NCBI RefSeq assembly: GCF_022430545.2
Contig: NZ_CP092488.2
Location: 2,294,001-2,358,000 of the forward strand
Direction of reading: 5' to 3'
DNA: 64,000 nucleotides
Source of the DNA: Mycobacterium paraterrae
GTDB lineage: Bacteria > Actinomycetota > Actinomycetes > Mycobacteriales > Mycobacteriaceae
The stretch's first letter is position 1, and each line of letters begins with the position of its first letter. The position numbers and the translations under genes are program-made. Below are positions 58,923 to 64,000 of the stretch, piece by piece. The notes below the pieces were generated by a model. That model was not told the origin of the DNA and made no database searches. It saw only the letters and a program-made list of their open reading frames with translations.

Positions 58923-60548
58923 TCACGGGTTCGAAATCGTCGCGATCGAGCCGTCCAGCTTCGTCAGGGAAACAGTGAACTGCTCGTTGTAGGTACGCGC
59001 GCGCTCCCGCAGATAGCTCAGAGCGACCGCTTCACCGAGCTCGATCGAGGTTTCGGTGTCGCTGCGCCAATGGATCCCGGCGTGTACGCCGTGACCGAAA
59101 CTGACGTTGTTGGCGAGCTTGTTGAGTTCGCCGTTGACCGTCAGGGGCGCCTCACCGGCAGGTGCCATGTATGGAGTCGTGGACGTGCCGTCGGGCGACG
59201 AGACCACCGGGTTGGTGATGACGAAGTTGCCGTCGAAGAAAAACTTCAGCACGGTGATGCAGGCACCCGCGACGGTGCCGTGTCCGGTCGGGTAGGCCGG
59301 GTGCGCCGGTGAACCTTCGGGGAAGGCCTGCGCGAGGAAGTAGCTGTTGTTGGCCGCGAAGCTGCTGGCTACCGCCTGCGAGTTGAGTGCGGTATCACTG
59401 ACGTGGCCTTGGATCGAGCCGCCCTGCCCGGTCTTGAGCAGGTGCACGATGGCCCCGCCGGACTCCGGCCGGTGCCGCAGGTGGACCCACCACTTCTGAT
59501 ACCACACCGCCTTGAGCGCCTCGTCTGCGACGGCGGCCAGGGTGGCCGCGATATCGGGTTGGCCCAGGCTGGCAAAACCATTCTGGGTCTTGGCGGCGGG
59601 ATGTCCTGTGGCGTAAGGGTTTCCGGGGTTCAGCGGTACCGGATTGCCGGCGTTGATGGTGTTGAGCACCAGATACGCGATGAAATATGCCTGATAGAGC
59701 ACGTCGGCGTGGGTGTAGGCGGCGAGCCCTCGCCCGTCGTGCAGATATCGCAGCGGAGCCAGCTGGTTGAGCTTCTTGCCGGTGGGCTGACCGTTTTGCA
59801 CCTTCAGATACTCGGAGTCGTTGAGCATGAAGTCGACTCCGGCCTTGTTGGTGTGGTAGCGCTGCGTGATCGGCAGTGAGCCCAGCGTGGTGGGTTGCAC
59901 CATGAACTGCGACAGGTACGGCCCGGTGGTGTCGCCGGCGAAGCGGCCGCGAAACAGAAGCTCGGGTGTGACGGCGCCGCCGGTGTCACGCGGCCCCGCA
60001 TAGCTCGGCAGAGTCGTCAACTCGGCCGCGGCCTTGACCGCGGTAGCGTTTGTCCGATAGTCGGTGAAGGCAACGTCGCGCAGCAACGACGCCCAGTACA
60101 TCTCGACGAGTTCTGTCGCGTAGGCCTCGCTGGCCAGGGCCGGTGCCGGTGGCACCGAGAAGTGGCCGGAGTCTGCCGAGTCGAGGGAGAACGCCAACCC
60201 ACCCTGCGGGCCGTTGAGTGTGCGTGGTCCACCAAGCACGATGTTGGCGAAATCGGCCGGGTCGCCGCTGGCCAACGCGTGTTTGAAGGACTCGTAGGCG
60301 GCGAGGTCGACCAGGCCGATTCCTTGCTGCAGTACACCTTTGGTGTAGGTCCCGGACTTGTCGGCGTATCGCGCCTCGTCGCCGTTGTCTATCTGTTGCG
60401 GGCTGCCGCCCAGAAAATCCGCGTTGGCCAGCTCTGTGCGAAGCGCCAACGCTCGCGCGCCGCGGTGCGCAGTGGCCGGTCTGAGTTGGTGATTCAAGGA
60501 GTCAGCCGTTGCGGCAAATTGCTCGGCTGGAGTATCGGTGACGGTCAT
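58923..60548 (-). CDS. vanadium haloperoxidase/PAP2-like protein
   Basis: A 541-residue helical protein of the PAP2/vanadium haloperoxidase superfamily. K352 with R360-P361 resembles the first phosphate/vanadate-binding motif; AYPTGH (H423) matches the PSGH motif; GIHWRSD (H493, D497) matches HxxxD. The Arg expected six residues before H493 is a Gly here. No signal peptide is seen, and ATG 60548 is used. Bacterial members halogenate organics or are phosphatases; neither can be chosen. It is the last island gene, on the opposite strand to the P450 operon. Confidence 0.8.
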   Translation of the reverse strand: MTVTDTPAEQFAATADSLNHQLRPATAHRGARALALRTELANADFLGGSPQQIDNGDEARYADKSGTYTKGVLQQGIGLVDLAAYESFKHALASGDPADFANIVLGGPRTLNGPQGGLAFSLDSADSGHFSVPPAPALASEAYATELVEMYWASLLRDVAFTDYRTNATAVKAAAELTTLPSYAGPRDTGGAVTPELLFRGRFAGDTTGPYLSQFMVQPTTLGSLPITQRYHTNKAGVDFMLNDSEYLKVQNGQPTGKKLNQLAPLRYLHDGRGLAAYTHADVLYQAYFIAYLVLNTINAGNPVPLNPGNPYATGHPAAKTQNGFASLGQPDIAATLAAVADEALKAVWYQKWWVHLRHRPESGGAIVHLLKTGQGGSIQGHVSDTALNSQAVASSFAANNSYFLAQAFPEGSPAHPAYPTGHGTVAGACITVLKFFFDGNFVITNPVVSSPDGTSTTPYMAPAGEAPLTVNGELNKLANNVSFGHGVHAGIHWRSDTETSIELGEAVALSYLRERARTYNEQFTVSLTKLDGSIATISNP

Positions 60549-60769
60549 GACGAGATCCCTTCCCTATATGCGCGCCGGCGGCTTGTCAGCGCAAAATCCG
60601 AGATCGACGCTAAGCGGCTGCAATAAGGCGTGAAAGGATGCTCACATTCCAATTGCGGGTGGTGCTAACACCACTCGCGAGGCCGGACGAACAATCGGCC
60701 TCGGCATCAAGTGTGAACTGCGCGTCGCGACATGGCCGTTACGGCGTCGTCAGATCCACACTGGGCGGG

Positions 60770-61876
60770 TCACAAGCTGATCAACTGCCGCACGGCGACC
60801 CCGTCGGCCAGGTTGTCCATCGCGGTATTGATGTCGTCGAGGCCGATGCGCGACGACACCAGCGACTCGACCGGTAACCGCCCCGACCTCCACAGCTCGA
60901 CGAACCGCGGAATGTCGCGATCCGGCACCGCCGAGCCGAGGTAGCTGCCGATCAGTGACCGTCCTTCGGCGACGAACCCCAACGGCGACACACTGATTCG
61001 CGCATCTGGCCGCGGCAGGCCGACGGTGATGGTCCGTCCGCCGGCGCCGGTCAGCGCGATGGCCGTCTCCAGCGCCGCCGGGTGACCGGCCGCCTCGACA
61101 ACCACGTCTGCTTTCAGCCCGGCGTCGATGGCCTGCTGTGGCGTGTGCACCGCGTGTGCTCCGAGAGTGGTGGCGCCGGTGAGCTTTTCGGGTAGCTGGT
61201 CGACACCGATCACCGCGACGCCAGCGTACGACAGTGCGGTCATCATCGCGGCCATCCCCACTCCGCCGAGACCGACCACTGCCACGGTCTGGCCCGGTTG
61301 CGGCTTGCCGACGTTGAGCACCGCGCCGCCGCCGGTCAGCATCGCGCAACCCAGCAGGGCGGCGACCGGGGGAGGGACGTCGTCGGGCACCGGAACGACA
61401 CTCGCGCGGTTGACCACGGCATGCGTCGCGAAACCGGACACCCCTAGGTGGTGAAAAACGTGCTCGCCATTGCGGGTCAGCCGCATCCCGCCGCCGAGCA
61501 GGGTGCCGGCATTGTTGGCCGCGCTGCCCGGCTGGCACGGCGTCAGGCCGTCGGTCACACACGCCGCGCAGTGCCCGCACCGCGGCAGGAAGGTCATCAC
61601 CACGCGCTGCCCGACCGCCACGTCGTTGACGCCGTCGCCCGCTTTCTCGATGATCCCGGCAGCCTCGTGCCCCAGCAGCATCGGCGTCGGCCGCACCCGG
61701 TTGCCGTCCACCACCGACAGATCGGAATGGCAGACGCCCGCGGCCTCGATGCGCACCAGCAACTCGTCGGCACCGGGCGAAGCCAAAGTGATGTCGGCGA
61801 TGGCCAGCGGCCGGGAATCGGCGTACGGCCGAGGCGATCCAATCCGCTCCAGCACGGCACCCCGGATCTCGACCAT
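60770..61876 (-). CDS. adhE1: zinc alcohol dehydrogenase AdhE1 (Rv0162c-like)
   Basis: A 368-residue medium-chain zinc alcohol dehydrogenase. GVCHSD and LGHEAAG give the catalytic-zinc ligands; CGHCAACVTDGLTPC is the four-cysteine structural zinc lobe; VVGLGGVGMAAMMTA is the NAD fold. Class III-like MDR enzymes of this type oxidise primary alcohols or use mycothiol or other adducts. ATG 61876 is chosen; it lies only 14 bp from the start of the divergent thioesterase gene. Order matches M. tuberculosis Rv0162c. The 221 bp between it and the haloperoxidase-like gene contain nothing I can support. Confidence 0.92.
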   Translation of the reverse strand: MVEIRGAVLERIGSPRPYADSRPLAIADITLASPGADELLVRIEAAGVCHSDLSVVDGNRVRPTPMLLGHEAAGIIEKAGDGVNDVAVGQRVVMTFLPRCGHCAACVTDGLTPCQPGSAANNAGTLLGGGMRLTRNGEHVFHHLGVSGFATHAVVNRASVVPVPDDVPPPVAALLGCAMLTGGGAVLNVGKPQPGQTVAVVGLGGVGMAAMMTALSYAGVAVIGVDQLPEKLTGATTLGAHAVHTPQQAIDAGLKADVVVEAAGHPAALETAIALTGAGGRTITVGLPRPDARISVSPLGFVAEGRSLIGSYLGSAVPDRDIPRFVELWRSGRLPVESLVSSRIGLDDINTAMDNLADGVAVRQLISL

Positions 61877-61893
61877 GGTCGAATACAACCATG
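61874..61893. promoter_or_regulatory. inverted repeat joining two divergent start codons
   Basis: CATGGT-N8-ACCATG: each arm contains the start codon of one of the divergent genes (adhE1 at 61876, thioesterase at 61891). With only 14 bp between starts, there is no room for two leaders, so the site may be coincidental symmetry or a shared regulatory site. Confidence 0.35.
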
Positions 61894-62349
61894 AGTTCGG
61901 TACCGCCTGCACCCGACGGTCTCACCAGTCGCGACTTTCCCGTGCACTGGCCGGTATTGACCCGGTGGGCCGACAACGACATGTTCGGCCACCTGAACAA
62001 CGCTGTGTACTACCAACTTTTCGACACCGCGATCAACGGCTGGATCGCCGCGGGCGTGACGATCGACCCGGTGACCACGCCGGCGCAGGGGATCGTCGCC
62101 GAATCGGGGTGCCGCTACTTCTCCGAATTGCACTTCCCCGAGCGACTCGTGGTCGGGGTCGCCGTCACGCGGCTGGGCAACAGCAGCGTCACCTACCGGC
62201 TGGGTGTCTTTCGTGCCGCACAAGACTCCGAGCCGCAGCCCGTCGCAGCGGTCGGGCACTGGGTGCATGTCTACGTCGACAAGTCGACCCGCCGGCCGAC
62301 GCCCATTCCCGACGAGATCCGAGAGTTGTTGTCCACTGCGTGCGTCTAA
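61891..62349 (+). CDS. 4-hydroxybenzoyl-CoA thioesterase-like hotdog protein (Rv0163-like)
   Basis: A 152-residue single hotdog protein. VLTRWADNDMFGHLNNAVYYQLFDTAING carries the Asp typical of the 4-hydroxybenzoyl-CoA thioesterase (FcbC/YbgC) group; RYFSELHFPERLVVGVAVTRLG and VTYRLGVFR follow. It would hydrolyse small acyl-CoA esters. ATG 61891 abuts the adhE1 start region. The next gene on the strand begins 41 bp later. Equivalent to M. tuberculosis Rv0163 by position. Confidence 0.9.
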   Translation: MSSVPPAPDGLTSRDFPVHWPVLTRWADNDMFGHLNNAVYYQLFDTAINGWIAAGVTIDPVTTPAQGIVAESGCRYFSELHFPERLVVGVAVTRLGNSSVTYRLGVFRAAQDSEPQPVAAVGHWVHVYVDKSTRRPTPIPDEIRELLSTACV

Positions 62350-62390
62350 CTGGGGAATTCAGCGGCCACGGTTCTCGGTAAGCTCGGCGA

Positions 62391-62831
62391 ATGCCTTTTG
62401 TCAGCAAGACCGTTGAGGTTGCCGCCAACGCCGACTCGATCCTGGCGATCGTCGCCGACTTCGAGCGCTACCCGGAATGGAACGACGGAGTCCAGGGGCT
62501 GTGGGTGCTGGCCCGCTACGACGACGGGCGCCCCAGCCAGCTGCGTCTCGACGCGAAATACGAAGCGCTCGAAGACAGTCTGATCCAGGCGGTCTACTAC
62601 CCGAGCCCGACACAAATCCAGACCGTGCTGCAGCAGGGCAACCTCTTCAAGAAGCAGGAGCAGTTGTTCAGTGTGGTCGACACTGGATCGTCGTCGCTGC
62701 TGACCGTCGACCTGGACGTCGAGCCGTCGATGCCGATCCCGGCGCCGATGGTCAAGCAGTTGGCCGGCAACGTCATCGACTACCTGGCCGAGAACCTCAA
62801 GAAGCGCGCCGAGGACCTCGCGTCCTCATGA
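62391..62831 (+). CDS. SRPBCC/START-fold protein (Rv0164, TB18.5-like)
   Basis: A 146-residue SRPBCC-superfamily (polyketide cyclase/START-like) protein: KTVEVAANADSILAIVADFERYPEWND at the front, a central beta-sheet, and the long C-terminal helix VKQLAGNVIDYLAENLKKRAEDL. These proteins bind lipids or other hydrophobic ligands in an internal cavity. ATG 62391. The position before the mce1R-fadD5 pair matches Rv0164 of M. tuberculosis; a lipid-handling role near mce1 would fit but is unproven. Confidence 0.9.
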   Translation: MPFVSKTVEVAANADSILAIVADFERYPEWNDGVQGLWVLARYDDGRPSQLRLDAKYEALEDSLIQAVYYPSPTQIQTVLQQGNLFKKQEQLFSVVDTGSSSLLTVDLDVEPSMPIPAPMVKQLAGNVIDYLAENLKKRAEDLASS

Positions 62832-62880
62832 TTTTCCGGCTCCTCCCCGGGCCGAAGCGGCCCGAATCGTCGCCGGTGGT

Positions 62881-63570
62881 CTAATCCCAGATACCGGTGC
62901 TCGCCAATCGCTCGGTGAGCCGCCGCGCCCCGTCGTTGAATCCCCAGGCGGTGTGCTCGACGACCGCCGCGGTGTCGCGCCGTCGCAACGCCGCGATCAC
63001 CTCGCGGTGATTACGCACCGCGGCGGCGCCCCATTCCGGGTCCGTCGCGTAGACCATCAGCGGCATGTAGCGAGCGACGTGAAGCAGAAACCAGGCCAAC
63101 TTGATTCGCCCGGTCGAGCGGTTGAACGTGCGGTGGAAGGCGAACTCCGTCGTCGCGATTGCTTCGACGTCGCCGGCGGCGACGACTGTGGCGAGCACGT
63201 CGGTCAGGTGTTCGAGGTCGTCGATCTCGGCGTCGGTGATGCGCTCGGCGGCCGACGTGGCAAGCTCTCGTGCGATGGTCGCCTGCACCCAAAAGATGTC
63301 GTCGACGTCCTGGCGACTCATCGGCAAGACCACATGCCCGCGGTGCGGCTCGAGTTGCACCATGCCCTCGCCGCGCAACTTCAGCAGGGCCTCGCGCACC
63401 GGGGTGGCGCTCACGCCCAGCTTGGCTGCGGTCTCGTCCAATCTGATGAAGGTTCCCGGCTTGAGTACGCCCGACATGATCGCCGCGCGAAGATGGCCGG
63501 CGACCTCATCGGACAACTGCGCCCGCCGCAGCGGAAGCCGCTTGCCGGAGAGCGCACTGGCCGAACTCAT
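62881..63570 (-). CDS. mce1R: GntR/FadR-type regulator Mce1R (Rv0165c-like)
   Basis: A 229-residue regulator with an N-terminal winged helix (LSDEVAGHLRAAIMSGVLKPGTFIRLDETAAKLGVSATPVREALLKLRGEG) and a C-terminal helical FCD domain (EFAFHRTFNRSTG). It diverges from fadD5, the first gene of mce1, and in M. tuberculosis Mce1R represses that operon. I choose ATG 63570 (MSSASALSG); an in-frame start at 63618 lies in the promoter. Ligand is presumably a fatty acid or acyl-CoA. Confidence 0.92.
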   Translation of the reverse strand: MSSASALSGKRLPLRRAQLSDEVAGHLRAAIMSGVLKPGTFIRLDETAAKLGVSATPVREALLKLRGEGMVQLEPHRGHVVLPMSRQDVDDIFWVQATIARELATSAAERITDAEIDDLEHLTDVLATVVAAGDVEAIATTEFAFHRTFNRSTGRIKLAWFLLHVARYMPLMVYATDPEWGAAAVRNHREVIAALRRRDTAAVVEHTAWGFNDGARRLTERLASTGIWD

Positions 63571-63581
63571 CGGGCTTGTCT

Positions 63582-63658
63582 TCGTAAGGCGCAGACCATA
63601 GTGTGACCCAGACAACACCAGGTTTTATCAAATATCAACTTAAGCGACCTGCTTACGA
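63582..63658. promoter_or_regulatory. distant inverted repeat in the mce1R-fadD5 promoter
   Basis: TCGTAAG (63582-63588) and CTTACGA (63652-63658) are perfect 7-bp arms 63 bp apart in the 103-bp divergent region; between them is an AT-rich stretch (TATCAAATATCAA) that could hold promoter elements. May be paired half-sites for Mce1R. Confidence 0.4.
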
Positions 63659-63673
63659 GAGGGGTACGACCAG

Positions 63674-64000
63674 TTGACCGCGCAGTTGACCACCCACGGC
63701 GCCCATGGCACCGGCGACATCGCCAGCGAACAGCCCTACCTGGCGCGACGACAGAATTGGGTCAACCAGCTCGAGCGGCACGCCTACATGCAGCCGGGTG
63801 CGCCGGCGCTGCGATTCCTCGGCCACACCACCACGTGGGCCGGCCTCCGCGATCGCGTCGCGAAGCTCGCCGGCGCGCTGAGTCGCCGCGGGGTCGCCGC
63901 GGGGGATCGGGTGATGATCTTGATGCTGAACCGCACCGAGTTCGTCGAGTCGGTGCTGGCGGCCAACATGCTCGGAGCCATCGCTGTCCCGGTCAACTTC
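63674..64000 (+). CDS. fadD5: fatty-acid-CoA ligase FadD5, N-terminal part
   Basis: The first 109 residues of an AMP-forming acyl-CoA synthetase, cut by the window edge. YLARRQNWVNQLERHAYMQP and VMILMLNRTEFVESVLAANM closely match M. tuberculosis FadD5 (Rv0166), which heads the mce1 operon and activates fatty acids, possibly those recycled from mycolic acids. The catalytic AMP-binding motifs lie beyond the edge. Start TTG 63674 has GAGAGGGG upstream. The rest of the mce1 operon should follow to the right. Confidence 0.92.
   Translation, partial: MTAQLTTHGAHGTGDIASEQPYLARRQNWVNQLERHAYMQPGAPALRFLGHTTTWAGLRDRVAKLAGALSRRGVAAGDRVMILMLNRTEFVESVLAANMLGAIAVPVNF

Noticed and set aside
60549..60769. 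Possible gene in the gap between the haloperoxidase-like gene and adhE1
   Set aside because: The only frames are shadows running into adhE1; no ribosome site or domain is evident.
1..64000. CRISPR arrays, tRNA or rRNA genes, insertion sequences
   Set aside because: I saw no regularly spaced repeat series, no tRNA-like sequence and no transposase-like protein; the two repeat families found are only two copies each.

Overview
The window is high-GC DNA from a Mycobacterium, most likely a non-tuberculous species. The evidence is a complete yrbE/mce operon, the fadD5 and Mce1R genes that begin an mce1 locus, GTG/TTG starts, and gene order. From about 7.9 kb to the right edge, the order follows the M. 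tuberculosis stretch Rv0135c to Rv0166 as I remember it: TetR-cyp138-msrA-Rv0138-Rv0139, Rv0140 to Rv0142, Rv0144 to Rv0149, a PE-PPE-domain hydrolase, ptbB-fadE2, pntAa-pntAb-pntB, the tiny Rv0157A, Rv0158, Rv0161, adhE1, Rv0163, Rv0164, mce1R and fadD5. These ortholog names come from recalled family and synteny knowledge, not from a search.

Layout. (1) 1-4.8 kb is accessory: a phospholipase D-like gene cut by the window edge, a DUF1036 gene, two very small genes, a RidA protein, a frameshifted Ig-like membrane protein and an unknown cytosolic protein. (2) 4.8-7.8 kb holds a TetR regulator divergent from a ferredoxin reductase and a DesA3-type acyl-CoA desaturase. (3) 7.9-12.5 kb is the cyp138 to Rv0139 segment, with a perfect KstR-type operator. 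(4) 12.7-22.4 kb is a full eight-gene mce operon lying between the Rv0139 and Rv0140 homologs, where M. tuberculosis has none. (5) 22.5-43.5 kb is the core block, including dps and pirin (where I recall Rv0143c in M. tuberculosis), two SAM methyltransferases, a MIRU-like repeat pair, beta-oxidation type enzymes and the proton-translocating transhydrogenase. (6) 43.5-60.5 kb is a catabolic island of about 17 kb between the Rv0161 and adhE1 homologs. (7) 60.8-64.0 kb returns to the core, ending inside fadD5.

The island is the most striking part. It encodes a TetR regulator, two acyl-CoA thioesterase-like proteins, an SMP-30/lactonase, an F420-type luciferase-like oxidoreductase, an acyl-CoA dehydrogenase, a class III CoA-transferase, a P450, a zinc alcohol dehydrogenase, an HpcH/HpaI aldolase, two SDRs, a Baeyer-Villiger-type monooxygenase, an HSL-type esterase, a haloperoxidase/PAP2-like enzyme and several uncharacterised proteins. 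Four of its intergenic regions, including the one in front of the TetR gene, carry the same element, CTTTACA-N14-TGTCAY, with exactly the same spacing. I infer one TetR-controlled regulon for a hydroxylate, oxidise to ketone, insert oxygen, hydrolyse, CoA-activate and beta-oxidise route. The substrate cannot be read from the sequence; an alicyclic or terpenoid-like compound would fit.

Other structure: a 62-bp palindromic repeat occurs twice, each time between converging genes. Strong operator-like palindromes sit at several divergent promoters, and there is a 16-bp-arm bidirectional terminator. I saw no rRNA, tRNA, transposase or CRISPR array.
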